Assembly: GCF_900239495.1 (NCBI RefSeq)
Contig: NZ_OENE01000025.1
Span: 124,001 to 188,000 of the forward strand
DNA from: Tenacibaculum finnmarkense genomovar ulcerans
GTDB lineage: Bacteria; Bacteroidota; Bacteroidia; Flavobacteriales; Flavobacteriaceae
Direction: 5' to 3'
DNA: 64,000 bases
How positions within the stretch are numbered: position 1 is the first letter of the stretch; every line of letters begins with the position of its first letter. Positions 1 to 9,041 of the stretch are shown here, piece by piece. Below the pieces are notes generated by a model, which searched no databases, was not told the origin of the DNA, and saw only the letters and a program-made list of their open reading frames with translations. Position numbers and translations under genes: made by a program.

Positions 1-1937
1 TATTTGAAAACCTGCCTTTTTACAATAATTTATTATACAACGACAAAGGTACTTTACAAACCGCTATTTATATTGATAAAGCTATAGTAAATACACCTGC
101 TCGTAAAGATTTTATCACCAAAAGATTAATTCCTACTGTTGAAAAATTTGAAAAAGACCATCAAATAGATGTGCGTATGTCAGGAATGCCATATATAAGA
201 ACGATCAATTCTCAAAATATTATTGATGAAATGCAACTGTTCGTATTAGGTGCTTTAGGTATTACAGCACTTATATTCTTTTTCTTTTTCCGATCATTTA
301 GAGCTACTTTTATTACACTTTTAGTGGTTGGTGTTGGTGTTATTTGGGCATTCGGTTTTATTGGTTTTTTCAGGTATGAAATTACTGTTTTATCAGCTTT
401 AATACCGCCATTAATTATTGTAATTGGTGTACCAAATGCAGTGTTCTTGATTAATAAATATCAACAAGAAATAAAAAAACACGGTAACCAAGCAAAGTCA
501 TTACAACGGGTAATTTCAAAGATTGGTAACGCCACTTTAATGACCAATATTACAACAGCCTCGGGGTTTGCAACCTTTGTTTTTGTTAAAAGTAGTTTAT
601 TGAGAGAATTCGGAATTTTAGCCTCTGTAAATATTATCAGTATTTTTATTTTGGCCTTATTAATTATTCCTATTCTTTATAGTTTTATGCCACTTCCTAA
701 AGAAAAACACTTAAATCACCTAGAAAAAAAGTGGATGGAAAACATCGTTTCTTGGATGGAACGCATGGTAAAAGAACAGCGAATTACCATTTATATTACC
801 ACCGTTATTGTAATCATATTAAGTATGATTGGCCTATATCAAATTCGTGTTTCGGGTAGTTTAATTGAAGATATGCCCAAAGAAGCACAGTTTTATAAAG
901 ATATTAAGTTCTTTGAAACAGAATTTGGCGGAATTATGCCACTAGAAATATTGATTGACACCAAAAGAGAAAAAGGTGTTATGAAACTTTCTACTTTAAA
1001 GAAAATGGAAAAATTAAATGAGGCTATTCAGACGTTTCCTGAATTATCAAAACCCATTTCAATTACCAACTTAGTTAAATACTCTAAACAGGCGTACTAC
1101 AAAGGAAACCCAAAATATTATCAATTACCTACGAGTCAAGAAAAAGCACACATTTTTGCCTTTTCTAAAAATTCGAATACCAATACAGGTATGTTAAATA
1201 ATTTTGTAGATAGCACAGGACGTTACACACGTATCACTACGTTTATGAAAGATGTTGGTACTGATAAAATGGACATTATTCAAGGGCGATTAGACGCTGT
1301 TATCAAAAAAGAGTTTCCTAAAGAAAAATTTACCGTTTCTATGACAGGGAAAGCCTTGGTTTTCTTAAAAGGGACTAATTATTTAATTAAAAACTTAGTC
1401 ATTTCATTATCGCTTGCTATTTTGTTAATTTCAATTTTTATGGCATGGATGTTTCGTTCATTTAAAATGATTTTCATATCGTTAGTTCCTAACATGCTTC
1501 CTTTATTAATTACCGCAGGATTAATGGGCTTTTTTAGCATTCCTATAAAACCATCTACTATTTTAGTATTTAGTATCGCTTTTGGTATTTCTGTCGATGA
1601 TACCATTCATTTTTTAGCAAAATACCGCCAAGAATTACTAGCCAATAACTGGAAAATTAAACCTGCCGTTTATGCAGCGCTTCAAGAAACTGGTGTCAGT
1701 ATGTTTTATACCTCAATTGTATTGTTCTTTGGGTTTTTAGTCTTTACAATTTCTAGTTTTGGAGGAACAATTGCTTTAGGAGGCTTGGTTTCAGTAACCT
1801 TATTATTAGCTATGGTTTCTAATTTATTATTACTACCCTCACTCCTACTTTCTTTTGAAAAAAGGATTGCAAATAAAAAGGTGTTAAAAGAGAGTAATTT
1901 TAAAATTTTACCGCCAAAAGAAGAGGCTAACAAATAA
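1..1937 (+). CDS. RND/MMPL-family predicted exporter, C-terminal part (5' end outside window)
   Basis: The frame is open from base 3 to the TAA at 1935-1937, giving about 644 residues; the N-terminus lies left of the window. Two similar membrane bundles are visible, as in the internally duplicated RND superfamily. The first contains GVPNAVFLINKYQQE, the second FGISVDDTIHFLAKYRQE, where the Asp pair sits in the position expected for proton relay. A soluble periplasmic domain lies between them. Families of this type export lipids or hydrophobic molecules; the substrate here cannot be told. A GTG at 171 could be taken as a start but would cut off the first domain, so I read the gene as continuing leftwards. 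A terminator follows at once. Confidence 0.85.
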   Translation, partial: FENLPFYNNLLYNDKGTLQTAIYIDKAIVNTPARKDFITKRLIPTVEKFEKDHQIDVRMSGMPYIRTINSQNIIDEMQLFVLGALGITALIFFFFFRSFRATFITLLVVGVGVIWAFGFIGFFRYEITVLSALIPPLIIVIGVPNAVFLINKYQQEIKKHGNQAKSLQRVISKIGNATLMTNITTASGFATFVFVKSSLLREFGILASVNIISIFILALLIIPILYSFMPLPKEKHLNHLEKKWMENIVSWMERMVKEQRITIYITTVIVIILSMIGLYQIRVSGSLIEDMPKEAQFYKDIKFFETEFGGIMPLEILIDTKREKGVMKLSTLKKMEKLNEAIQTFPELSKPISITNLVKYSKQAYYKGNPKYYQLPTSQEKAHIFAFSKNSNTNTGMLNNFVDSTGRYTRITTFMKDVGTDKMDIIQGRLDAVIKKEFPKEKFTVSMTGKALVFLKGTNYLIKNLVISLSLAILLISIFMAWMFRSFKMIFISLVPNMLPLLITAGLMGFFSIPIKPSTILVFSIAFGISVDDTIHFLAKYRQELLANNWKIKPAVYAALQETGVSMFYTSIVLFFGFLVFTISSFGGTIALGGLVSVTLLLAMVSNLLLLPSLLLSFEKRIANKKVLKESNFKILPPKEEANK

Positions 1938-1967
1938 ATTTAAAAAGAACAAAAAGTATCTTAAAAT

Positions 1968-1999
1968 AAAAAAGGGACAGCTTTTGCCATCCCTTTTTT
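1968..1999 (+). terminator. Rho-independent terminator after the RND exporter gene
   Basis: AAAAAAGGGA and TCCCTTTTTT form a 10-bp stem with a 12-nt loop, 30 bases past the stop codon. The A/T tracts on both sides would let it work in either direction. Confidence 0.8.
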
Positions 2000-2141
2000 A
2001 ACTTTTTCACCTGCTTTTATCGTCTTTTTCATAACGAAAATTTTCTTTTCATAGCAATTTTTGCTTTCCTCAAAGCATGCCACAAATGTACAGTCAATTT
2101 AATTTTCACACAACTGTGTTTTTCCGCAGGTTTTATAATTT

Positions 2142-2879
2142 ATGAGTTCAAATCAACATACTATTGGGCAATATACTAGAGAAAATGTTTCAGACATTCC
2201 TTTAACCAAAGGTGATCAAGCGTATCTATTTTATAAAAAAACGATTCCTAAATTTATAGGCGAAGCGATTTCTATTTATTCTTTTAAAGAAGATAGAATG
2301 TTATATGCCCACGGATGGGAAGACTTATTAGGTTATAAAGATGAAGAAATTACCATGCTTAAAATTGTAAGTTGCACCTCACCAAGGCATTTTAATTTTT
2401 CGAACGAATTAAACGACAAAGCACTTCAATTTTTTAAAACAAAAACAACCGATTTAGAAAAATACAGCTTTACTTTAGAGGTTGAAAAAATTCATGCAAA
2501 CGGAAGTATTGTTCCGTTGTTTTCAAGAGTCGCTATTTTAAAAGCAACTAATGGTAAAATAGAAGAAATGATTACGGTTTCGCAGGTTATAAAATCATTA
2601 AAACATAGCAATGTAATGCAATATGATGTTTATGGCCCTGAAAAATCAGATTTTGAAGAAATTTTAAATAAAGAGTTATTTCAGCATTTGGCAATTTCTA
2701 AAAAGGAAAAAGAGGCACTTTATATGGCAGCAAAAGGAATGACTTTTAAAGAAATTGCAGCTCAATTAAACGTAAGTCAATCTGCTGTTGAAAAACGTTT
2801 AATACCACTTTACAAACGTTTTAATGTAAAAAGCTTGCCTCATTTAATTAGTTTTGCACATACCAATCATATTCTTTAA
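2142..2879 (+). CDS. PAS-like sensor with LuxR-type C-terminal DNA-binding domain
   Basis: 245 residues. Residues about 40-160 look like a PAS fold (SIYSFKEDRMLYAHGWEDLLGY followed by a beta-rich stretch). Residues about 183-245 form a LuxR/GerE helix-turn-helix, with the recognition region in MTFKEIAAQLNVSQSAVEKRL. There is no receiver domain and no transmembrane segment, so it is probably a cytoplasmic one-component regulator; its ligand and targets are unknown. It stands alone between a terminator and the asnS promoter region. PAS-LuxR proteins of this size are common in flavobacteria. Family assignment is firm for the HTH, fair for the PAS part. Confidence 0.8.
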   Translation: MSSNQHTIGQYTRENVSDIPLTKGDQAYLFYKKTIPKFIGEAISIYSFKEDRMLYAHGWEDLLGYKDEEITMLKIVSCTSPRHFNFSNELNDKALQFFKTKTTDLEKYSFTLEVEKIHANGSIVPLFSRVAILKATNGKIEEMITVSQVIKSLKHSNVMQYDVYGPEKSDFEEILNKELFQHLAISKKEKEALYMAAKGMTFKEIAAQLNVSQSAVEKRLIPLYKRFNVKSLPHLISFAHTNHIL

Positions 2880-2900
2880 AATAAAGTAGGCTTACTAAAA

Positions 2901-2989
2901 TGCCTAGCCCCGATTGTAGCAATTGTTTGAGCTCCTTTTTTGATTTTTTTCAAAAAAGAGCGAGTGCGGAAAGCGGGAAATTGCTTCAA
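2901..2989 (+). repeat. Flavo-1-like dispersed intergenic element, copy 1
   Basis: Begins TGCCTAGCCCCGATTG and ends AAAGCGGGAAATTGCTTC. The two ends pair (AGCCCCG... with ...CGGG; GAAGCAATT-like arms) around a central T-rich/A-rich hairpin (CTCCTTTTTTGA / TCAAAAAAGAG). Two more copies lie at 30438-30532 (same strand) and 40969-41044 (opposite strand). Shape and sequence recall the Flavo-1 RNA motif of flavobacteria; I could not compare with Rfam. Confidence 0.7.
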
Positions 2990-3055
2990 ATTATAAAAAT
3001 CTTGTTTTTTTAACAATATCTTCTAAAAATGAATAAAAAACAATAAGAATCTACG

Positions 3056-3086
3056 TTGATTGTTTTATTTCAAAAAAGTATCTTTG
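3056..3086 (+). promoter_or_regulatory. asnS promoter (TTG, 20 nt, TATCTTTG)
   Basis: TTG at 3056-3058 and TATCTTTG at 3079-3086 match the Bacteroidota -33/-7 consensus with normal spacing; the start codon follows 18 nt downstream. Confidence 0.7.
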
Positions 3087-3104
3087 CTATTCAATTTTTA
3101 AAAG

Positions 3105-4538
3105 ATGAAAAGAAGTAGCGTTAACGAATTATTACATTCGGATAAATTTTTACAGGAAGTACACGTAAAAGGATGGGTTAGAACCTTTAGAAGCAATCGT
3201 TTTATTGCTTTAAATGATGGTTCTACCATTAATAATATTCAATGTGTTGTAGATTTCGAAAATACAGATGAAGAACTTTTAAAAAGGATTACTACAAGTG
3301 CCGCAGTGAGTATTACAGGTACTTTAATTGAAAGTCAAGGTAAAGGACAATCGGTAGAAATAAAAGTTACAAAATTAGAGATTTTAGGTGATTCAAACCC
3401 TGATGAATACCCTATTCAGCCTAAAAAACATAGTTTAGAATTTTTAAGAGAAAACGCGCATTTACGTATCAGAACAAATACGTTTAGCGCTATTATGAGA
3501 GTTCGATCGGCATTGTCTTTTGGAGTTCATAAATATTTTCAAGAAAATGGTTTTAACTACGTAAATACACCAATTGTTACAGGTTCTGATGCCGAAGGTG
3601 CTGGTGAAATGTTTCATGTATCTAATTTTGAAACCAATAAAGCGCCGTTAAATGAAGAAGGTGAAATTGATTACACTCAAGATTTTTTCGGAAAAGAAAC
3701 GAATTTAACCGTTTCTGGGCAGTTAGAAGCTGAAACTTATGCGATGGCATTAGGAAAAGTATATACTTTTGGTCCTACTTTTAGAGCTGAAAATTCAAAT
3801 ACAACGCGTCATTTAGCCGAATTTTGGATGATTGAACCTGAGGTTGCATTTAATGATTTAGATGCCAATATGGATTTATCTGAAGATTTTATCAAATCGG
3901 TTTTAAACTATGTTTTAGAAAACTGTAAAGACGATTTGGCATTTTTAGACAATCGTTTAACACAGGAAGATAAAACAAAACCACAAGCGCAGCGTAGCGA
4001 AATGGGCTTAATTGAAAAATTAAACTTTGTTGCTAATAACAACTTTAAACGTGTTTCTTACACCGAAGCTTTTGAGATTTTACGTAATTGTAAGCCGAAT
4101 AAAAAGAAGAAATTTCAATTTCCTATTACAGAATGGGGTGTTGATTTACAATCGGAACATGAGCGTTATTTAGTTGAAAAACACTTTAAATGTCCTGTAA
4201 TTTTATTTGATTACCCTGCAACGATAAAAGCATTTTACATGCGTTTAAATGACGATGGTAAAACGGTTCGTGCAATGGATGTTTTATTTCCTGGGATTGG
4301 AGAAATGGTTGGAGGATCGCAAAGAGAAGAGCGTTTAGATGTTTTAAAAGCGAAAATGGCCGATTTAAACATTGATGAAGAAGAATTATGGTGGTATTTA
4401 GATACTCGTAAATTTGGTACAGCAGTACATTCAGGATTTGGTTTAGGATTTGAACGTTTAGTTTTATTTGCTACAGGAATGAGCAATATTCGTGATGTAA
4501 TTCCGTTTCCTAGAACACCACAAAACGCAGAATTTTAA
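3105..4538 (+). CDS. asnS: Asparaginyl-tRNA synthetase
   Basis: 477 residues, full length for AsnRS. An N-terminal OB-fold anticodon-binding domain (about 1-110) is followed by the class II catalytic core. Motif 2 is seen in [25 protein letters not shown] context, motif 3 in [12 protein letters not shown] near the C-terminus. The ending [10 protein letters not shown] is typical of AsnRS rather than AspRS. It charges tRNA-Asn with asparagine in the cytoplasm. It has its own promoter and its own terminator, so it is probably monocistronic. Confidence 0.97.
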   Translation: MKRSSVNELLHSDKFLQEVHVKGWVRTFRSNRFIALNDGSTINNIQCVVDFENTDEELLKRITTSAAVSITGTLIESQGKGQSVEIKVTKLEILGDSNPDEYPIQPKKHSLEFLRENAHLRIRTNTFSAIMRVRSALSFGVHKYFQENGFNYVNTPIVTGSDAEGAGEMFHVSNFETNKAPLNEEGEIDYTQDFFGKETNLTVSGQLEAETYAMALGKVYTFGPTFRAENSNTTRHLAEFWMIEPEVAFNDLDANMDLSEDFIKSVLNYVLENCKDDLAFLDNRLTQEDKTKPQAQRSEMGLIEKLNFVANNNFKRVSYTEAFEILRNCKPNKKKKFQFPITEWGVDLQSEHERYLVEKHFKCPVILFDYPATIKAFYMRLNDDGKTVRAMDVLFPGIGEMVGGSQREERLDVLKAKMADLNIDEEELWWYLDTRKFGTAVHSGFGLGFERLVLFATGMSNIRDVIPFPRTPQNAEF

Positions 4539-4563
4539 AAAACAATAAAATTTATAGCATATA

Positions 4564-4597
4564 ATCGTCATTCCTCACAGAATGACGATTTTTTTTT
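4564..4597 (+). terminator. Terminator between asnS and rpoN
   Basis: ATCGTCATTC and GAATGACGAT form a perfect 10-bp stem with a 6-nt loop, followed by eight T. Confidence 0.9.
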
Positions 4598-4610
4598 GAC
4601 CTTAATTTCA

Positions 4611-4618
4611 TATATTTG
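4611..4618 (+). promoter_or_regulatory. rpoN promoter -7 box TATATTTG
   Basis: Exact TAnnTTTG match whose 3' end is 5 bases before the rpoN ATG, so the transcript leader would be extremely short or leaderless. Confidence 0.55.
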
Positions 4619-4623
4619 TAAGT

Positions 4624-6096
4624 ATGCTAAAACAAAGTTTACATTATAAATTACTTCAAAAATTATCGCCACAACAAATTCAGTTAATGAAGTTGATTCA
4701 ATTGCCTACCCAAGCTTTTGAAGAGCGTTTAAAGCAAGAAATTGAAGAAAACCCTGCTTTAGATACTGGTAAAGAAGAGCCTGAAAACTTTGAAGACACC
4801 TTAACAGATGCCGATTCTGATGATTATAATAATGATGAAGGAACTGAAAAAATAGATACTGATGATATCAATATTGATGAGTATTTAAGTGATGATGAGT
4901 ATCCTAGTTATAAGACACAAGCAAATAATTATTCGGCTGATGATGAAGATAGACAAATTCCGTATGCAGCAGGAACAAGTTTTCATCAATCGTTAAATAA
5001 TCAATTAACCACCTTTAGAATTAATGAAGAAGAACGCGCTATTGCCGATTTTTTAGTAGGAAGTATTGATGACAGCGGCTATATCCGTAGAGAAATTATC
5101 GATTTAGTGGATGATTTAGCTTTTACTCAAAATGTTTTTACATCCGAAGAAAAAGTAGAAAATGTTTTAATTAATGTGGTTCAGAAACTAGACCCTGTTG
5201 GTGTTGGTGCTCGTGATTTGAAGGAATGTTTAATTATTCAATTAAAATCAAAATCGGCAAAGCAAACAAGAACTTTGGCTATTGATATTCTTGAAAATGC
5301 TTTTGATCACTTTGTTAAAAAACATTATAAAAAACTACTCGAAAAGTTTAATATTGATGAAGATTATTTGAAAGAAATAATTGCCGAAATCGGAAAGTTA
5401 AACCCGAAACCTGGTAGTTCGTATGCTGGTAATAATAAATTAGCCGAACAGATTGTTCCCGATTTTTCAATACAAATTGTTGATGGTACTTTAGAATTGA
5501 CCTTAAACTCGCGAAATGCTCCTGAACTGCACGTTTCACGAGAGTATAACAATATGTTAAAAGGCTATAGCGATGCTACAAAAAAGAGCAAAACTCAAAA
5601 AGATGCCGTCATGTTTATTAAGCAGAAATTAGATGCTGCTAAATGGTTTATTGATGCTATAAAACAACGTCAGCAAACCTTGTTAATTACCATGAACGCT
5701 ATTATGTTACGTCAGGAAGCGTATTTTTTAACGGGTGATGAGCGTAAGCTAAAACCAATGATTTTAAAAGATATTGCTGATGAAATACACATGGATGTTT
5801 CTACGGTTTCAAGGGTTGCCAATAGTAAATATGTAACAACTCCTTACGGAACAAAACTGATAAAAGTATTTTTCTCGGAATCGATGAAAAATGATCAAGG
5901 TGAAGATGTTTCAACACGTGAAATTAAAAAAATATTAGAAACCGTTATTCAAGAAGAAGATAAACGCAAGCCACTTACAGACGAAAAATTATCTAAAATA
6001 TTAAAAGAAAAAGGCTATCCTATTGCTCGAAGAACGGTTGCTAAGTACCGTGAGCAATTAGATATTTCGGTAGCAAGATTGCGTAAAGAAATATAA
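4624..6096 (+). CDS. rpoN: RNA polymerase sigma-54 factor
   Basis: 490 residues with the three expected parts: a Gln/Leu-rich region I at the N-terminus (QSLHYKLLQKLSPQQIQLMK), an acidic linker at about 55-110, and the core-binding and DNA-binding domains ending in the RpoN box ARRTVAKYRE near residue 470. It directs RNA polymerase to -24/-12 promoters and needs an enhancer-binding ATPase, which is not seen in this window. The gene lies 3 bases ahead of the next gene and is probably cotranscribed with it. Confidence 0.96.
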   Translation: MLKQSLHYKLLQKLSPQQIQLMKLIQLPTQAFEERLKQEIEENPALDTGKEEPENFEDTLTDADSDDYNNDEGTEKIDTDDINIDEYLSDDEYPSYKTQANNYSADDEDRQIPYAAGTSFHQSLNNQLTTFRINEEERAIADFLVGSIDDSGYIRREIIDLVDDLAFTQNVFTSEEKVENVLINVVQKLDPVGVGARDLKECLIIQLKSKSAKQTRTLAIDILENAFDHFVKKHYKKLLEKFNIDEDYLKEIIAEIGKLNPKPGSSYAGNNKLAEQIVPDFSIQIVDGTLELTLNSRNAPELHVSREYNNMLKGYSDATKKSKTQKDAVMFIKQKLDAAKWFIDAIKQRQQTLLITMNAIMLRQEAYFLTGDERKLKPMILKDIADEIHMDVSTVSRVANSKYVTTPYGTKLIKVFFSESMKNDQGEDVSTREIKKILETVIQEEDKRKPLTDEKLSKILKEKGYPIARRTVAKYREQLDISVARLRKEI

Positions 6097-6099
6097 AAA

Positions 6100-6699
6100 A
6101 TGCGTTGGCCTAAATTCATATCTACTATTTTACATCCGATTGTTATCCCTACAATTGGCATCATTTTATATTTTATTTTAACGCCTGTTTATTTAAGCCG
6201 TTATCAACAATATACTTTGTTAGGCGTGGTATTTGTTTCCACTTATATTATTCCGATACTTTTATTGATTTTTTTAAAAGCGGTAAAATATATAAAATCG
6301 TATGAAGTTTATGGAATTAAAGAACGTAAAATTCCAGTGTTTTTTATGATGTCTTTGCTATTTTTATTGGGTAAATTTTTCTCTGAAATAACAATTATTA
6401 AAGATTTAAGCTACTTGTTTTTTGGTGTGGTATTTGGCTTAGGGGTTATTTATATCCTTTTTTCATTAAAAATAAAAGCAAGTTTACATTTATTATCTTT
6501 AGGAGCTGCTACTGGCTATTTTTTACTTTTTCAACAAATACATAACATAACAACACTTCCTTTGATTATCGTTTTAATACTACTCTCAGGGCTTTCAGCT
6601 AGTGCTAGGCTTCATTTAAAAGCGCATACGGTTAAAGAAGTTTATTTGGGTTTTTTTATTGGTATAGCAAGTCCTTTTTTTGCATTTTACATATTATAA
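6100..6699 (+). CDS. Integral membrane protein, degenerate PAP2-like
   Basis: 199 residues, about six transmembrane helices. Short stretches resemble the three phosphatase motifs of PAP2 proteins: KERKIP near residue 73, SLHLLSLG near 128, and ARLHLKAHTVKEV near 168, which fits R-x5-H-x3-D with Glu in place of Asp. The replaced residues make catalysis doubtful. It starts 3 bases after rpoN and overlaps the end of the convergent beta-barrel gene by 6 bases. The PAP2 relation is my inference; the membrane topology is plain. Confidence 0.65.
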   Translation: MRWPKFISTILHPIVIPTIGIILYFILTPVYLSRYQQYTLLGVVFVSTYIIPILLLIFLKAVKYIKSYEVYGIKERKIPVFFMMSLLFLLGKFFSEITIIKDLSYLFFGVVFGLGVIYILFSLKIKASLHLLSLGAATGYFLLFQQIHNITTLPLIIVLILLSGLSASARLHLKAHTVKEVYLGFFIGIASPFFAFYIL

Positions 6700-7362
6700 T
6701 AAGTAAAAACTCAATCCAAAACGTACTATATTACTTCTAACTCTACACCCATTTGAAAAAGCATTTTTTAACAAAGGTGTTAATCCGTAATACACATGAA
6801 AATTAAAAGTTTTATACCCCGAACTAAGTGTTAATCCTGTTTGAAATTTATTATAACTAGCCGATTTTAAAACATCTTTAGCCTCAATAGTATCGGTATA
6901 ACTAAAGGTATTGCTTAAATTATAACTAAAATTAATACCTGTGTAAAGCCTCCAAAAAGAAAAACTGTTTTGGGTAGATGTTCTTAATCGAAACTCAATA
7001 GGCATTTCAAGGGTATGTGTTTTTAGCTTATTAGCTGTTATCATGTAATTTCGCTGTAAATTATCGGGGTATTCTTTTACGGCTTCTACATTAAGATTAA
7101 ACGCATCTATTGCATAGCCAAGCCCAATACCAACTGCCATTTTACCACTTTTTACAAGCGGAATATCTTTTATATACCCTGCCGAAAAACCAAATGAAAA
7201 AGTATTCTTATCAATTTTATTTGGTTGATTTGTTAAGGTATTAAAAGTTACGTTTAAATAAAGCTGATCTTCCCAATAACGATCGCCTATTTGCAAGGAA
7301 TCTTTTTGAGAAAAAATAGCTATTGATAAAAATAAAAAAAAGAATATAAGACTATTTTTCAT
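6694..7362 (-). CDS. Outer-membrane beta-barrel protein (PorT-like porin family)
   Basis: 222 residues with a signal peptide (cleavage likely after SIAIFSQ, about residue 18) and alternating hydrophobic strands ending in an aromatic-rich C-terminus (RFGLSFYLL), as in outer-membrane barrels. It lies 111 bases behind the second ExbD gene, separated by a terminator, so coexpression is uncertain. Small barrels of this sort often follow ExbBD clusters in flavobacteria. Specific function unknown; it is not the main PorT, which is at 36.5 kb. Confidence 0.7.
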   Translation of the reverse strand: MKNSLIFFFLFLSIAIFSQKDSLQIGDRYWEDQLYLNVTFNTLTNQPNKIDKNTFSFGFSAGYIKDIPLVKSGKMAVGIGLGYAIDAFNLNVEAVKEYPDNLQRNYMITANKLKTHTLEMPIEFRLRTSTQNSFSFWRLYTGINFSYNLSNTFSYTDTIEAKDVLKSASYNKFQTGLTLSSGYKTFNFHVYYGLTPLLKNAFSNGCRVRSNIVRFGLSFYLL

Positions 7363-7417
7363 ACGATGAATTTCACTAATTGTAATTAAAATTAGCTAAA
7401 AGTACACTTTTTTACAT

Positions 7418-7450
7418 AAAAAAAGAGCAATCATAACGATTGCTCTTTTT
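7418..7450 (-). terminator. Terminator after the ExbB/ExbD cluster
   Basis: AAAAAGAGCAATC and GATTGCTCTTTTT form a 13-bp stem with a 5-nt loop; oligo-T on the minus strand side. It could serve both strands. Confidence 0.85.
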
Positions 7451-7473
7451 GGTATTTATTTTTTAAAAAGTAA

Positions 7474-7944
7474 TTACTTTTTAATATCTGCTGATTTATG
7501 CGTAGATAAACTTAATTTAAGAGCATTTACGTCTCTTAATTTCTCACGAATATCAGCTAAAGTACCAACACTCGATTCTTTATCCATCTTTATAGAAGTA
7601 GTCATAAAAGGAACTTCAGCTTCCGATACATTTCCTCTTTCTAAGAAAATAAAAGAAGGTACATCTTCTGGTGTAGCAATCTTATCGTTTAACTGAATTC
7701 TATTATAGCCCTTTCCATATTTAGCATCTTTTGCCTTACCAACATAAATAGTGCTCACTAAACTTTTACGTTCAAGCTTCTTTACTTCACTAGCACTAGG
7801 TAAACGAGGGTTTTCAATAGCTAAATCGCTTTCTCTCATTACCGTTGTTACCATGAAAAAGAATAATAACATAAAAACAATATCAGGAAGTGAAGAAGTA
7901 TTCACTGCTGGCATCTCTTTTTTCTTATTTTTAAATTTAGACAT
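7474..7944 (-). CDS. ExbD/TolR-family biopolymer transporter (second copy)
   Basis: 156 residues: short basic cytoplasmic N-terminus, one transmembrane helix (about 19-36) carrying the conserved Asp (D21 in SLPDIVFMLLFFF), then a periplasmic domain. With ExbB it would form a proton-driven inner-membrane motor that energises a TonB- or Tol-like partner. It follows the first exbD by 18 bases in one operon. It differs from the first copy in lacking the cysteine-containing insert. Confidence 0.88.
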   Translation of the reverse strand: MSKFKNKKKEMPAVNTSSLPDIVFMLLFFFMVTTVMRESDLAIENPRLPSASEVKKLERKSLVSTIYVGKAKDAKYGKGYNRIQLNDKIATPEDVPSFIFLERGNVSEAEVPFMTTSIKMDKESSVGTLADIREKLRDVNALKLSLSTHKSADIKK

Positions 7945-7962
7945 ACTTAAATTGTTTTAATA

Positions 7963-8589
7963 CTATTGAACATTTGTTGGCTCGGTATCCGATATAATTT
8001 GAGGATAACTACTCTTAATATCTTCTACTTTTTTCCTTAATGCATCGTCTTTTCTTGCACCTGCTTTAAAAGTTTTGTCTAATTCCGTAAAGCTCATACC
8101 GTACTTTTGTTGGCATAATCTATTACGTAATTCAGCATATGCTTTTAATAATTCATTTTGAACAGCAACATACATACCAAACTCAGTACCTCTATCACTT
8201 TCAACAGAAATAATAGCTTTATTTGGATGATCTGATGAAAGTGGATCTTTAGCTCCTTGACAATAGTTACAAGCCGCACCTGCATCTTGTCCTGGCATTG
8301 GGTTACCAACACCACCACCGTTATCTATAAATTTAACAGCCGCATCTTTTAAGTCTTTTAACTCCATTCCCTCATCCTCTACGAATAACTGGTTATTTCT
8401 GTTAATAGCAACTTGAAAAATGTTTTTCTCTTTTACAATAGGTGGTACAACATCTGATTTTTCAGCTAACTTTTTAGGGATACCTGAATCTACGTCCATT
8501 GTAGTTGTTACAAGGAAAAAGATAAGTAGCAAGAATGCAATATCTGCCATAGAACCTGCATTAATTTCTGGATTTTCTCTTCTTGCCAT
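7963..8589 (-). CDS. ExbD/TolR-family biopolymer transporter with CxxC insert (first copy)
   Basis: 208 residues, longer than the usual 130-160. One N-terminal transmembrane helix (about 15-31) has the conserved Asp (D16 in SMADIAFLLLIFF). The periplasmic part has a Gly/Pro-rich insert around residues 90-125 containing CNYC (107-110), and an added C-terminal charged tail. It lies 6 bases after the 4-TM gene and 18 before the second exbD. Heterotypic ExbD pairs are frequent in Bacteroidota; the function of the insert is not known to me. Confidence 0.88.
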   Translation of the reverse strand: MARRENPEINAGSMADIAFLLLIFFLVTTTMDVDSGIPKKLAEKSDVVPPIVKEKNIFQVAINRNNQLFVEDEGMELKDLKDAAVKFIDNGGGVGNPMPGQDAGAACNYCQGAKDPLSSDHPNKAIISVESDRGTEFGMYVAVQNELLKAYAELRNRLCQQKYGMSFTELDKTFKAGARKDDALRKKVEDIKSSYPQIISDTEPTNVQ

Positions 8590-8595
8590 GTTTAC

Positions 8596-9033
8596 TTATG
8601 ATTTAACGATTCCTTTTAATAAATCTACTACAAAAAATGTTCCTGCAATTGCACCTAAAATCAAGGTAAAACTAATTCCTGTTCCTACCCATTTAGAAAT
8701 ACTTCCTGCTGGAACTAATACTCCTGCATCAGGTCCTAATACCTGAGCATCAGAAGAGAATATATATGAAACCACTAAAATTACACCTAAAACAGAAAGA
8801 CCTAATAAAGTTTTCTTTAAGGCAGCAGGGTTTTTAAACATACTCAATAATGAAATTACTACAGCAACAATTACAATTACAATTAGTAAATAATATGAAT
8901 AACTTACTAAAGGAGACACTGCGTTAGAAACTGCTTCTACGTTTTCTTTGTCTATTATTACAACGTTTACAAATAGCCCAACACCAATAAGTGATATTAA
9001 AGCTACAAGCAATGTTAATATTTTATTATTCAT
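8596..9033 (-). CDS. Conserved four-helix membrane protein between exbB and exbD
   Basis: 145 residues with four hydrophobic segments (about 5-26, 45-66, 75-92, 117-140). I recognise no catalytic motif. It lies 8 bases after exbB and 6 before exbD, so it is surely cotranscribed, which suggests an accessory subunit of the proton-channel complex. That role is inference from position only. Confidence 0.75.
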   Translation of the reverse strand: MNNKILTLLVALISLIGVGLFVNVVIIDKENVEAVSNAVSPLVSYSYYLLIVIVIVAVVISLLSMFKNPAALKKTLLGLSVLGVILVVSYIFSSDAQVLGPDAGVLVPAGSISKWVGTGISFTLILGAIAGTFFVVDLLKGIVKS

Positions 9034-9041
9034 ACGATTGA

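Noticed and set aside
171-1937. Complete RND gene starting at the GTG at 171
   Set aside because: The frame is open to the window's first bases and the sequence before 171 reads as a normal periplasmic domain, so the gene is cut by the window edge.
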